Origin: Dyella sp. BiH032
GTDB lineage: Bacteria > Pseudomonadota > Gammaproteobacteria > Xanthomonadales > Rhodanobacteraceae
Assembly (NCBI RefSeq): GCF_031954525.1
Contig: NZ_CP134867.1
Span: 3,410,001 to 3,474,000, forward strand
Length of the DNA stretch: 64,000 bases
Direction of reading: 5' to 3'
The translations under genes and the position numbers were made by a program. The notes beneath the pieces are model-generated. The model was given only the letters and a program-made list of their open reading frames with translations, did not search any database and was not told the DNA's origin. The first letter of the stretch is position 1. Every line of letters begins with the position of its first letter. Below are positions 27,677 to 36,631 of the stretch, one piece after another.

Positions 27677-29353
27677 ATGACATACAGGGTTTGGGGGCGG
27701 CCCAGGCTCCACCGCTGGTTGTTCGCCGTCCCGTTCGTTCTGGCTTTCGCCGCCACCGCCTTGCAGGCGGCTCCGTCTTCCGACTGGAGCTATCGCGTGC
27801 GCCCCAGGGACACGATCTGGGATCTCGCCGCCCGTTACCTGAAGGCGGACATTCCCTGGCAGAAGCTGCAGGACTACAACCAGGTCGACGATCCGCTGCA
27901 CTTGCCACCGGGCATGACCGTCCGCATTCCCGTGGCCTGGCTGCGCCTGGAGCCGGCCAGGGCGAAAGTCGTCGCGATCATCGGCGACGCCACCGCGAAG
28001 AATGCGGAAAGCGGCCAGCCGGTGCCGGTGAAAGCCGGCATGAGCTTCGGCTACGGCACCAGCCTCGTCACCGGCAACGACACTAGCCTTACCCTGGAAT
28101 TCGCGGATGGATCGCGCGTCCTGATGCAGGCCAACAGCGAATTGGCGCTCGACCGCCTGAGCGCCTATGGCGACACGGGCATGGTCGATACCCGGTTGCG
28201 CCTGCAGCGTGGCCGCGTCAATAGCGACGTGCATCCGCTCACCGGCAGCGCGGCGCGCTTCAGCGTCTCCACGCCGGGGACCATTTCGAGCGTGCGCGGC
28301 ACCCACTTCCGAGTCGTCGCCGACCCCGACGCCAAGTCCGCGCGTACGGAAGTGACCGGCGGCAAGGTGGATGTCGGCGGGCAGAAGCGGCACGTGCTGG
28401 TGAAATCCGGCAGCGGCGTCGCCACGGCCGACGGTGCGGCACCTGGACGGCCCCAGGCGTTGCCCCCGGCGCCGGCGCTTCAGTGCCCCGACGGAGCGGT
28501 CAAGCAGTTTCCCTACGAGCTGCACTGGCCCGCGCTGGCCGGCGCACCGCGTTATCGCCTGCAGTTGGCGTCGAACGAAAAGTTCGAAGCGCTCCTGCTC
28601 GACCGCGTCGTCACGGCGAACTCGGTCACCCTGCCCGACCTGCCCGATGGGACGTACGCGGTGCGCGTGCGTGGCATCGACGCGGAAGGCCTGGAGGGCC
28701 TGGACGGCGTATGCCCGAACATATCCATTGACGGCACACCTCAACCGCCGCTGATCGTGTCCCCGCAACCCGGCAGCAAAGTGCGCGACAAGCGCCCGGA
28801 ATTCCGCTGGACGGAGAGCACGCAGGCGGCATCCTACCGATGGCAGCTCGCCGCAGATGCGGACTTCGCACAAGTCCTCGCGGAGCAGCCGCAGGCGCGC
28901 GGCGATCACGTACGGCCCCCCCAGCCGCTTCCGCTGGGCCGTTATTACTGGCGGGTGGCGAGCCGCGACGGCACCGGCAAGGCAGGCCCTTACACGCATG
29001 CACTTGCGTTCGACCTGGTGGAAGAACCTCCGGTACCGGTGCCCGGGGAGCCCAAGCGCTCCAAGGGCGACCTCGTACTCAGCTGGCCGGAAGGCACGCC
29101 GGGCCAGCGGTACCACGTGCAGCTCGCGCGCGATCCGATGTTCCAGCAACCGGAGGTGGATGCAACCGTCGACAAGCCGGAACTCGATCTGAAACGGCTG
29201 AAGTCCGGCAAGTGGTACGTGCGCGTGCAGACGATCGATACCGACGGCTACGCCGGGCCTTGGAGCCCTGCGCAGAAAACCCGTATCTCCTGCGTATCCT
29301 GTCGCTGGGCCGCGGCGGGTGGCGGTGCTGCGCTGCTGTGGCTGGTGCTGTGA
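27677..29353 (+). CDS. LysM-FecR domain envelope protein
   Basis: A 558-residue exported protein. A signal peptide (1-31, ending ATALQAA) is followed by a LysM peptidoglycan-binding domain (about 38-86, YRVRPRDTIWDLAARYL) and a FecR domain (about 110-220, TPGTISSVRGTHFRV). Fibronectin-type repeats follow to about 545, each containing YRLQLA- or YRWQLA-type strands (residues near 295, 395 and 480). The C-terminal 22 residues are hydrophobic. FecR domains usually sense or scaffold signalling in the periplasm. The gene is followed by a CHASE2 gene after 48 bp and lies downstream of the hybrid kinase, so it is likely part of the same sensory unit. Confidence 0.85.
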   Translation: MTYRVWGRPRLHRWLFAVPFVLAFAATALQAAPSSDWSYRVRPRDTIWDLAARYLKADIPWQKLQDYNQVDDPLHLPPGMTVRIPVAWLRLEPARAKVVAIIGDATAKNAESGQPVPVKAGMSFGYGTSLVTGNDTSLTLEFADGSRVLMQANSELALDRLSAYGDTGMVDTRLRLQRGRVNSDVHPLTGSAARFSVSTPGTISSVRGTHFRVVADPDAKSARTEVTGGKVDVGGQKRHVLVKSGSGVATADGAAPGRPQALPPAPALQCPDGAVKQFPYELHWPALAGAPRYRLQLASNEKFEALLLDRVVTANSVTLPDLPDGTYAVRVRGIDAEGLEGLDGVCPNISIDGTPQPPLIVSPQPGSKVRDKRPEFRWTESTQAASYRWQLAADADFAQVLAEQPQARGDHVRPPQPLPLGRYYWRVASRDGTGKAGPYTHALAFDLVEEPPVPVPGEPKRSKGDLVLSWPEGTPGQRYHVQLARDPMFQQPEVDATVDKPELDLKRLKSGKWYVRVQTIDTDGYAGPWSPAQKTRISCVSCRWAAAGGGAALLWLVL

Positions 29354-29401
29354 GGTCATGAGCGACCGCGTTGGCACACCTTCCCGGCGGTGGGCCGGCG
29401 C

Positions 29402-30547
29402 ATGAGCGCAGTCGGGATGCTGGGGCGGGTACTGGGGTGGATGATCGGCGTGGCCGTACTCACCCTGGTACTCGCCAGCGGCGTGGCGATGCGTCTGGAC
29501 AATGCGTTCTACGACACGCACATGCGCCACTGGGACTACCGCCCGGGTGATGCCGTGGTGATCGTCGCGATCGATCCGAAAAGCCTGGCGGCGGTGGGCA
29601 ATTGGCCATGGCCGCGTGCGGTGCATGCCCGACTGCTGGATCGCCTGACCGAGGCCGGAGTGCGGGCCGTAGGCATGGATATCACCATGGCCGAGCCCGA
29701 CCTGCGCCACCCCGAGAACGACGAAGCGCTCGCGGACGCGATGCGCCGCAATGGTCGCGTCGTCATGCCGGTATTTCCCGAGGCCGCGGAACTGGGCGGC
29801 ACGCTGGAGGAAATGTTGCCCACTCCCGAACTTGCCGGCGCGGCAGCCGCCTTCGGACATGTCGACGCGGCCAAGGACGATGACGGTGTCGTCCGAGGCG
29901 CTTATCTCAAGGCCGGCCTGGGCAGCCCGTACTGGTCCGCGCTGGCGGTCGCTGTGCGGGATCTCGGCCAGCGGAGTGCCGGCGAACACGAACCGCTGAG
30001 CCTGCGCCGCTCGGTGCAGGAAGGGGCCTCTCCCTACCAATGGTTGCGCGACGACTACGTCATGCTTCACTTCGCCGGCCCCGCCGGCAGCTTCGATCAG
30101 GTCTCGTATGTCGACGTGCTCGAAGGACGCACGCCTGCTTCGCTGCTCAAGAACCGCTGGGTGCTGATCGGCGCAACGGCCGCCGGCCTCGGTGACCTGC
30201 TCGACACCTCAGCTTCCGGCGGAAACGAACGCATGCCCGGCGTGGAATACCAAGCGAACCTGCTGGAGTCGGTACAGGACAAGAACACGCTGGTGCCGCT
30301 GAATTTCTCCGGCCAGCTCATGATCGGCGCGGCAGTACTTGCGCTGCCCTTTCTGCTCTACGGATGGCCCGGCCTTCGCTCAGCCAAAGTAGTCGCCCTG
30401 GTCACCGCGATGGCGTGCCTGCTCCTCAGCGTGACCCTCCTGCGCGAGGCCGGCTGGTGGTGGCCGCCAACCGCGTGCCTGGCGGTGATTCTGGCGGGCA
30501 CCGTGCTGATGTCGCTGATCGAAGGCGTGCGGCGGCACCGAAGTTGA
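29402..30547 (+). CDS. CHASE2-domain membrane sensor without output domain
   Basis: A 381-residue protein with an N-terminal membrane helix (6-28), an extracytoplasmic CHASE2 domain (about 30-290; VAIDPKSLAAVGNWPWPR, YVDVLEGRTPASLLKNRWVLIGAT) and three C-terminal membrane helices. CHASE2 is normally followed by a cyclase, kinase or GGDEF domain; here the protein ends at VRRHRS just after the last helix. ATG 29402 is chosen; GTG 29390 would add four residues. A 15-codon frame starting at ATG 29359 (MSDRVGTPSRRWAGA) ends exactly on this ATG as ATGA, which may be coupling or the sign of a frameshift. Confidence 0.82.
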   Translation: MSAVGMLGRVLGWMIGVAVLTLVLASGVAMRLDNAFYDTHMRHWDYRPGDAVVIVAIDPKSLAAVGNWPWPRAVHARLLDRLTEAGVRAVGMDITMAEPDLRHPENDEALADAMRRNGRVVMPVFPEAAELGGTLEEMLPTPELAGAAAAFGHVDAAKDDDGVVRGAYLKAGLGSPYWSALAVAVRDLGQRSAGEHEPLSLRRSVQEGASPYQWLRDDYVMLHFAGPAGSFDQVSYVDVLEGRTPASLLKNRWVLIGATAAGLGDLLDTSASGGNERMPGVEYQANLLESVQDKNTLVPLNFSGQLMIGAAVLALPFLLYGWPGLRSAKVVALVTAMACLLLSVTLLREAGWWWPPTACLAVILAGTVLMSLIEGVRRHRS

Positions 30548-30595
30548 GTCGCGTCTTCTTTAGGTAGAGCGCGGTCGGTGATTGCCGTCTGGGCG

Positions 30596-31225
30596 TCATT
30601 CGATGATTCGGTACCGCCGCGCCATTTCGATGACGTCGCGGATGTTGGCCAGGCCAAGCTTGTCCATGACGTTGCGCTTGTGGGCGCTGACGGTCTTGTT
30701 GCTGATCTCCATGTGCCGCGCGATGTCGACGTTGGACATGCCTAGAGCGAGACACCGGAACACCTCGAACTCGCGTCGTCCCAGATCGTTGAGCGGCCCT
30801 TGCGATCCATTCGACACGACACCGGATGCGGCCGTCATGACGCTGCGGGCGAAGTAGATCTTGCCGCGCACGATGAGCTGAGCGGCAGCCACGACATCCT
30901 CCATCGGTGCGCTCTTGTGGATGAACCCGTCCGCGCCTGCGCGGAACGCCCTGACGCCGCTCACGATCTCCTCGCCGGCGGAGATCATCAGGATAGCCAT
31001 CGGCTTCCCTCCCTCGCGCAACCGGCTGATCACTTCCGTGCCGCCCAGCTGGGGCAGGTCCAGGTCGATCACTAGCAGATCCGGATGGAGCTCGGTGGCG
31101 ACGGAGAGCGCCGTCTGCCCGTTGGTGCACTCGGCCAGCACCTTGAACTCCCCGGTGCGCTCGAGCATGGTGCGGATCGCGCCGTTGACCATGGGGTGGT
31201 CATCGACGATGACAGCGGTGAACAT
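30596..31225 (-). CDS. BvgA/EvgA-type LuxR-family response regulator
   Basis: A 209-residue regulator beginning MFTAVIVDDHPMVNGAIRTM, as in the BvgA/EvgA group. Phospho-acceptor D54 is in LLVIDLDLPQLGG, and conserved SA and K residues are in LMISAGEE and FIHKSAP. The C-terminal HTH reads LGRREFEVFRCLALGMSNVDIARH then NKTVSAHKRNVMDKLGL. It is convergent with the CHASE2 gene and upstream of nothing on its own strand for 48 bp. In this island it may be the target of one of the two hybrid kinases. Confidence 0.87.
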   Translation of the reverse strand: MFTAVIVDDHPMVNGAIRTMLERTGEFKVLAECTNGQTALSVATELHPDLLVIDLDLPQLGGTEVISRLREGGKPMAILMISAGEEIVSGVRAFRAGADGFIHKSAPMEDVVAAAQLIVRGKIYFARSVMTAASGVVSNGSQGPLNDLGRREFEVFRCLALGMSNVDIARHMEISNKTVSAHKRNVMDKLGLANIRDVIEMARRYRIIE

Positions 31226-31301
31226 TGAACGGATCCCTGTGATGATTTGCCACGTGCATCTGCGGTGCACGGCATGCTGGCCGGCACGACCACGCGGGCT
31301 G

Positions 31302-31940
31302 TCAGTAACCGACTTCGGACGCGTAGGCGTAGATTTCCATATCCGAACGGAGGCCGAGCTTCTTCATGGCATCGGTCTTCTGCTTGCTGACCGTCTTCAC
31401 GCTGCGATCAAGCTTACGCGCGATCTCGGTCACGCTCATGCCGGCGACCAGCATGCGGATCACCTCACTCTCGCGATCGGTCAGGCGGCTGACCGAATGG
31501 GAACCGAAACGAGCCAGACGCCCCTCGAACGTAGCGCTGACGAATACATGCCCCATCGCAGCCAGCCTTACAGCCGTGTGGATCTCGGCCATCGCCGTAC
31601 CCTTGTCCACGATCGCTTTGACACCGGCCGTCAACAGGGCCTGGAGCAAGCCGACGTTGCGCAACATGGTCAGCACGACGATAGGCATGCATGGACGTAG
31701 CGAGCGTAACTTCTCAATGAGGCGGATGCCGTCGGGCGAGGCGTCGCTGGGCATGATGTAGTCGGTCACAACCGCGTCGCATTCCACGCGGTCCAGCAAA
31801 GACAGCAATTCGACAGGACATGAAGCTTCGCCGACCACCTGGATGTCACTACTGCCGAGTACGGCCATGACACCTTTGCGGATGATGGGATGGTCATCCG
31901 CGAGAATGATGCGAATAGCCGAATCATTTTTCGTACTCAC
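31302..31940 (-). CDS. RcsB-like LuxR-family response regulator
   Basis: A 212-residue regulator paralogous to the one at 23848. The receiver has D60 in VVTDYIMPSDASPDG and the HTH reads LTDRESEVIRMLVAGMSVTEIARK then SVKTVSKQKTDAMKKLGL, very close to RcsB. GTG 31940 is taken as start because AGGAGAG lies six bases upstream and MSTKNDSAIRIILADDHP begins the receiver cleanly. It lies 172 bp downstream of the degenerate hybrid kinase on the same strand and is its probable partner. Confidence 0.87.
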   Translation of the reverse strand: MSTKNDSAIRIILADDHPIIRKGVMAVLGSSDIQVVGEASCPVELLSLLDRVECDAVVTDYIMPSDASPDGIRLIEKLRSLRPCMPIVVLTMLRNVGLLQALLTAGVKAIVDKGTAMAEIHTAVRLAAMGHVFVSATFEGRLARFGSHSVSRLTDRESEVIRMLVAGMSVTEIARKLDRSVKTVSKQKTDAMKKLGLRSDMEIYAYASEVGY

Positions 31941-32112
31941 TAAATACTCTCCTTGGCGTGAACGCCATTGATAATGGGCTGGCGGCAAACCGCCACCACT
32001 GATCGATGGTGGATTGGCAGCTTCACGCATGGCTGCCGTGCGCATGCACGATCAAACTTCTAAAGCCGTGCTTGATACTTTTCTATGCGAGCCATCCGAA
32101 ACCCAATTCGTA

Positions 32113-34305
32113 TCAGTAGCAAGAGCGATGCATTCGCTGGCGTAAAGCGACGACGAACTCCTCCAGATAAGCTCCGAGTTCTTCCGCCTTACGGATCACA
32201 TCCGGAGCGCTTTCGCCAAGCTCTACGGACATCGCCAATCCAGCCAGGCACTCGGCCCCGAAGAACGAGCCAATGCCGCTGAGCGAATGCGCGACCTCGC
32301 GGATGCGCGCGACGTCCGACTCGCCCATATGCTTTTTCAATCTTCTCTGCTCGTTACACAACAGGCGCAGGTAATCGTCGATTGAACTAACGTCACCTTC
32401 GAAAACAACGTGCAGGCGTTCGACTACTTGGCTCGCGTCAGACGCCGTCTGGTTCGGGATGTCGACTCGGTCGACTTTGCACCCGACCTCGGCACGAGTC
32501 GCAATCCACTTGGCGAGCACGTCCGAAAGCGACTGCAGGCTTGTCGGTTTGCAGATCGCCTCGTCGATGCCAATATCGCTGAAGGCTTCCCCTTCGTCTT
32601 CGGGAAGGTTGGCGGTGAGCAGAACGATGGGCATGCGATCCGCGCCTTCCGCAGACCGTACCCGCCGAACCAGCTCCAGGCCATCCATCTTCGGCATGTA
32701 GCGATCGGTAATGAGCAGTGCATAATCGCGCTGCGCTAGCGCCTGGAGCGCACTTTCGCCGTCACTGACCAGATCGCAGGGCCAACCCAGTGCCGCGAGC
32801 TGGCGCCCGATGACTTCGCGAACCAGCTCGTGATCCTCAGCGACAAGAATGGTGGCTAGGCCGGAGGTTAGATCGAATCCGGGGACATCTCTGTTCTTCG
32901 GCGATGGTGCGTCGGTTAGCACGTCGGCCGCACGCGCGAAGCATCCACGCACGACGAACCGAGGCGCCGTCCATCCGCAGCCCTGCTCCTGTAAAGCGAA
33001 CCCCATCCATTCGCACAACTTGCAAGCCGCGATCCAGGCCAGTTCGTCCGCCCTGCACCCATCGCCGGCAAACGGAGAGACCGGTTCGGAAGGGTCTTTG
33101 TCCCGCAGCACTTCCAGGATGAACTCCACAGACTGCCATCGCGTGCCTTCTGCCAATACGCGAACCTCGAAGCGCCAAGGCTTGCCGAGCTTGCGCGAGA
33201 TTGCATGAGTCACGAGCTTGGTCAGCACCTGGCGCAAGCAGGCCGCGTCCCCGAGCAGGCGTTGCGCCAGCCGGTCATCCAGCACTTTCTCGATATCTGC
33301 CCTATCGTCCAGCGCTGCCAGCGCGGTCACAATGACTTCGCGCGGATTGAAAGGCTGGTGCTCACGCGGGGTTGCGCCCGCTTCCAGCCTCGCGAGGAAC
33401 AGCACGTCGTCCAGGATGCCTTGCAAGGCCCTGGATGCCCCCTCGGCATTGCGCAGCAGTTCGCGCTGCTTGGTGGTCAGTTCCGAATACTCGAGCAATT
33501 CCAGCGCGCCCAGAATGCCGGTCAGCGGAGTCCGCACGTCATGATTGATCGCCGATAACAGCGCATAATCCATCAGCCCTTCGCTATAGCGTCCCGACTG
33601 ACTGGGGCCCGATGAACCGGCTTCGCCATCGTCGTCGGTCAGGATCCCCACCCAGGCGGCCCCATCCTCGCGGGGCTCCAGCGTCGCTGTTCGAAACCTG
33701 TACTCACGCCCGGGTTGCTGAGCATCCGCAACGGCGGAACGTGGGTCCCTGCTGCGAAAGCCTCCACCCTCGTTGGGCAAACTTCCTTCAGCGGCATCGG
33801 CTGCCTGCTCTCCATCGCGATCGAGCGAGGCATCCTGGACTTCGCCGAAAGCTTCTTCGTACGCCCGGTTGACGGCAACGTATTCACCTCGGGCATCCTT
33901 GCAGAACATCGGGCAAGGCATGGCCTGGAAGATGGCCTCGTAGATATCGCCGGATGCCGATGGCGCCCGCCGCATATCCTGGTAGCGCTTGTAGGCCAGC
34001 CACGTCGTGGCGATCAGTCCCAGCAAAGCGCCGCCCCAGGCGGGATGTATCGACCAGGCGGCCGACACATCGGTCAGTTCCGCCGAGAGCGGAGGACGGT
34101 TGATATCTTCGGGAAGTTTTCCGACAAAGCCGAGCACCAGAGCTCGCACGATCGGCACTTCTGACTTCACGCCTTCCAGCGGCGCAGAACCGGCTCCCCT
34201 CGCCGAGCCCAGCCAAGATGGCCTCGCTGCAGACCGTTGGCGTCGCGACCTCAAGCCATTCGCCAGCCACGCAACTACCTTAATCCCCAAACTCCTGAGG
34301 CGCAT
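32113..34305 (-). CDS. Hybrid sensor with degenerate ATPase domain, receiver and HPt domains
   Basis: A 730-residue protein with one clear membrane helix near residue 95 (WGGALLGLIATTWLAY), a PAS-like segment (120-230) and a dimerisation domain with H255 in INHDVRTPLTGILGALELL. In the ATPase region the N-box is replaced (RQVLTKLVTHAISRKL) and neither DxGxG nor GxGLG is present. The receiver is intact (D534 in LLITDRYMPKMDG) and so is the HPt domain (H673 in VAHSLSGIGSFFGA). ATG 34305 follows GGGAGGG. The architecture resembles RcsD/RcsC-type phosphotransfer proteins that relay rather than generate phosphate. Confidence 0.83.
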   Translation of the reverse strand: MRLRSLGIKVVAWLANGLRSRRQRSAARPSWLGSARGAGSAPLEGVKSEVPIVRALVLGFVGKLPEDINRPPLSAELTDVSAAWSIHPAWGGALLGLIATTWLAYKRYQDMRRAPSASGDIYEAIFQAMPCPMFCKDARGEYVAVNRAYEEAFGEVQDASLDRDGEQAADAAEGSLPNEGGGFRSRDPRSAVADAQQPGREYRFRTATLEPREDGAAWVGILTDDDGEAGSSGPSQSGRYSEGLMDYALLSAINHDVRTPLTGILGALELLEYSELTTKQRELLRNAEGASRALQGILDDVLFLARLEAGATPREHQPFNPREVIVTALAALDDRADIEKVLDDRLAQRLLGDAACLRQVLTKLVTHAISRKLGKPWRFEVRVLAEGTRWQSVEFILEVLRDKDPSEPVSPFAGDGCRADELAWIAACKLCEWMGFALQEQGCGWTAPRFVVRGCFARAADVLTDAPSPKNRDVPGFDLTSGLATILVAEDHELVREVIGRQLAALGWPCDLVSDGESALQALAQRDYALLITDRYMPKMDGLELVRRVRSAEGADRMPIVLLTANLPEDEGEAFSDIGIDEAICKPTSLQSLSDVLAKWIATRAEVGCKVDRVDIPNQTASDASQVVERLHVVFEGDVSSIDDYLRLLCNEQRRLKKHMGESDVARIREVAHSLSGIGSFFGAECLAGLAMSVELGESAPDVIRKAEELGAYLEEFVVALRQRMHRSCY

Positions 34306-34411
34306 ACCACACCCTCCCTCTTGTGCTCCTGGATGCTTCGCCGACGGGAGAAGCCGTTTGATGAAGCAGGCGCTTTCCGGTGCTGCCGGGTAGTTCCGGG
34401 AGGACCACCCC

Positions 34412-34528
34412 ATGAGTGCCGCGCCTACGCTTAGCCAGATTCCGTTGCAGGCGCATTCTGAAACGGACCGCACCGCACAAGGCATTGGGATTGCTCCCAA
34501 AACGTTCGCGGGCTGCGTAACCCCATGA
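34412..34528 (+). CDS. Possible 38-residue small protein
   Basis: A short frame starting MSAAPTLSQIPLQAHSE with GGGAGG about eight bases before ATG 34412, ending at TGA 34528. It contains one Cys near the C-terminus (FAGCVTP) and no membrane segment. It is divergent from the degenerate kinase and upstream of tRNA-Thr. Only the ribosome-binding site and plausible composition support it. Confidence 0.35.
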   Translation: MSAAPTLSQIPLQAHSETDRTAQGIGIAPKTFAGCVTP

Positions 34529-34562
34529 ATTGGTCGAGAAAATGCGCTCGGGAGGATGCTGC

Positions 34563-34591
34563 TTGCACCCCTAACGGCCATTACGTAGAAT
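34563..34591 (+). promoter_or_regulatory. Sigma-70 promoter of tRNA-Thr
   Basis: TTGCAC (34563-34568), 17 bp, TAGAAT (34586-34591). The expected start point lies about five bases before the mature tRNA 5' end. Confidence 0.7.
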
Positions 34592-34603
34592 TTGCGGCTC
34601 GCT

Positions 34604-34679
34604 GCCGGAATAGCTCAGTTGGTAGAGCGGCGCATTCGTAATGCGTAGGTCGCAGGTTCGACTCCTGTTTCCGGCACCA
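34604..34679 (+). tRNA. tRNA-Thr (anticodon CGT)
   Basis: A 76-nt tRNA with acceptor GCCGGAA pairing with TTCCGGC, D-arm GCTCAGTTGGTAGAGC, anticodon stem GCGCA/TGCGT with loop TTCGTAA, T-arm GCAGG-TTCGACT-CCTGT, and an encoded CCA. The anticodon CGT reads ACG, a major Thr codon in GC-rich genomes. Confidence 0.96.
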
Positions 34680-34687
34680 GCTTATTG

Positions 34688-34739
34688 AAAACAGCGCATT
34701 ACACCTCGGCGGTGTGATGCGCTGTTTTGCTTTGGGGCA
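34688..34739 (+). terminator. tRNA-Thr terminator
   Basis: A 16-bp stem, AACAGCGCATTACACC pairing with GGTGTGATGCGCTGTT through one G-U, with a TCGGC loop and a TTTT run just after. Confidence 0.85.
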
Positions 34740-35045
34740 CATGTTTCGCGGCCGGGTCAGGCGCGGCCAAACGGCAGACAAGTACGTCTAGCCATAGCTG
34801 CGTACAGGATGGCTCTGATAGCAGCAGAAGTCCGGCAGATTTTCGAAAGCCAGCTCGCCTTGCTGGGAATACGTTTTCCCTACAGGAAGCTGAAAGGCAG
34901 CTCGCATTCCCTCGCCAAATGCACCGCTGTAGCCGTGACCGCTGTAACCCCAGCTACGCGACATCCGTAGACGGCTATGCGCGACGTAGCGTTGCCGCGC
35001 GCGGGCGAAATAACCCGTATGTGATCGAGGAAATGCCCGGCCGCG
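34740..35045. other. 306-bp gap, nothing recognised
   Basis: Between the tRNA terminator and the ispH stop I see no gene, repeat or RNA. An open frame of about 128 codons crosses it on the plus strand but has poor composition and runs into ispH. Confidence 0.5.
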
Positions 35046-36014
35046 TCAGAGGCTGGCCGAAGAACCGCCCGCGTCCGCCACCAAACGAAGCTCCTTCGGC
35101 AAGGCGAACGTGATGGTCTCGGCCTCACCGTCCAATTCGCGGACGTCGCCCGCCCCCCATGACTGCAGTCGCGCGATGACATCACGCACCAGTTTCTCCG
35201 GCGCGGAGGCCCCCGCCGTAAGCCCGATACGCCGCACGCCGTTCAACCATTCGCGCTGTATATGCTCGGCGCCGTCGATCAGGAACGAACGCACGCCCTG
35301 CTTTTCCGCCAGCTCACGCAAACGGTTAGAGTTCGAACTGTTCACCGAGCCGACCACCAGTACCAGATCGACCGCATCGGCCAGACGGCGAACCGCATCC
35401 TGGCGGTTCTGAGTGGCGTAGCAGATGTCGTCCTTGCGCGGACCTTCGATGTCGGGGAACTTCTCGCGCAAGGCGGCGATGATTGCCTTCGTGTCGTCCA
35501 CCGACAACGTCGTCTGCGTGACGTATGACAGCGCGTGCGGAAACTTGGGCTGGAGCTTCGCCACGCACTCCACCGACTCGACCAGCAGAATCTCGCCGTC
35601 GTTGGCCGGGTTCCACTGCCCCATCGTGCCCTCGACCTCGGGATGCCCCTCGTGGCCGATCAACACCACGCTGCGCCCCGTACGCCCCAGGCGCGCGACT
35701 TCCATATGCACCTTGGTGACCAGCGGGCAGGTCGCGTCGAACACCTTCAAGCCGCGCCGGTCCGCTTCTTCGCGCACCGCCTTCGAGACACCATGGGCGC
35801 TGAAGATGACCGTGGCGCCGTCGGGCACTTCCTCGAGCTCCTCGACGAACACGGCCCCACCGGCGCGCAGCTTTTCCACCACATAGCGGTTGTGCACCAC
35901 TTCATGCCGCACGTAGATGGGTGCCCCGTACGATTCGAGCGCACGCTCGACGATGGCGATGGCGCGATCCACGCCGGCGCAGAATCCGCGGGGGTTGGCG
36001 AGAAGAATGTCCAA
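35046..36014 (-). CDS. ispH: 4-hydroxy-3-methylbut-2-enyl diphosphate reductase
   Basis: A 322-residue iron-sulfur enzyme making IPP and DMAPP in the last step of the MEP isoprenoid pathway. Three cluster cysteines are visible: [12 protein letters not shown] (C12), [11 protein letters not shown], and [20 protein letters not shown] [13 protein letters not shown]. The conserved GTxGGHxx region appears as [14 protein letters not shown] and the proton-relay SAHGVS is present. Length is normal. It is the last gene of the murJ-ribF-ileS-lspA-ispH run. Confidence 0.97.
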   Translation of the reverse strand: MDILLANPRGFCAGVDRAIAIVERALESYGAPIYVRHEVVHNRYVVEKLRAGGAVFVEELEEVPDGATVIFSAHGVSKAVREEADRRGLKVFDATCPLVTKVHMEVARLGRTGRSVVLIGHEGHPEVEGTMGQWNPANDGEILLVESVECVAKLQPKFPHALSYVTQTTLSVDDTKAIIAALREKFPDIEGPRKDDICYATQNRQDAVRRLADAVDLVLVVGSVNSSNSNRLRELAEKQGVRSFLIDGAEHIQREWLNGVRRIGLTAGASAPEKLVRDVIARLQSWGAGDVRELDGEAETITFALPKELRLVADAGGSSASL

Positions 36015-36076
36015 GGAAAGCCTCGACTGTCGGCAAGATCATCGGACGCCCGGATACCTGGGCGCCGAGGGCGGGA

Positions 36077-36577
36077 TTATCTCACGCCCCCGTCCGGCTT
36101 GCCGGTGAACAGGCCGAAGACGATCAGCATCACTGCTCCGACCGTAATGCCGCAGTCGGCTACGTTGAATACCGGGAAGTACCAATCCTTGTGGTAAACC
36201 TGGATGAAGTCGGTCACCTGGGCCGCATGCAGGCGGTCGATGAGATTGCCCAGCGCGCCGCCGACGATCAGCCCCAGGGGCAGCGCCGTGCGCCAATCGC
36301 CCCGCTCGGTGCGTCGGAGCCACACCAGCAATGCCGCGCTGATGGCAATGGCCAACCCGACGAAGAACCAACGCTGCCAGCCGGCGCTGTCCGCGAGGAA
36401 ACTGAAAGCCGCGCCGGTGTTGAAGGCCAGCGTCCAGTTGAGGAAGCCCGGGATGATCGGGTGCGGGGTGCCGGCCGGCTGAAGCGCCGACAGCGCCCAC
36501 CACTTGGTCGCCTGATCCAGCCCGATGACCAGGGCGGACAGCCACAGCCAGGGCAATGCGTTGGGTTTATTGCTCAT
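36077..36577 (-). CDS. lspA: Lipoprotein signal peptidase
   Basis: A 166-residue inner-membrane aspartyl protease cleaving prolipoproteins after lipidation. Four membrane helices are present; the catalytic aspartates lie in GNLIDRLHAAQVTDFI and FNVADCGITVGAVML. N-terminal MSNKPNALPWLWLSALVIGLDQATKWW carries the conserved DQxTK motif (quoted here in two parts as LWLSALVIGL and DQATKWW). It follows ileS by 54 bp in the same direction, as in most proteobacteria. Confidence 0.96.
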   Translation of the reverse strand: MSNKPNALPWLWLSALVIGLDQATKWWALSALQPAGTPHPIIPGFLNWTLAFNTGAAFSFLADSAGWQRWFFVGLAIAISAALLVWLRRTERGDWRTALPLGLIVGGALGNLIDRLHAAQVTDFIQVYHKDWYFPVFNVADCGITVGAVMLIVFGLFTGKPDGGVR

Positions 36578-36631
36578 GCGTATTCTGCTGACGGCGGAAG
36601 AACAGCGGCCGGCTCGCGCCGGCCGCCAAGA

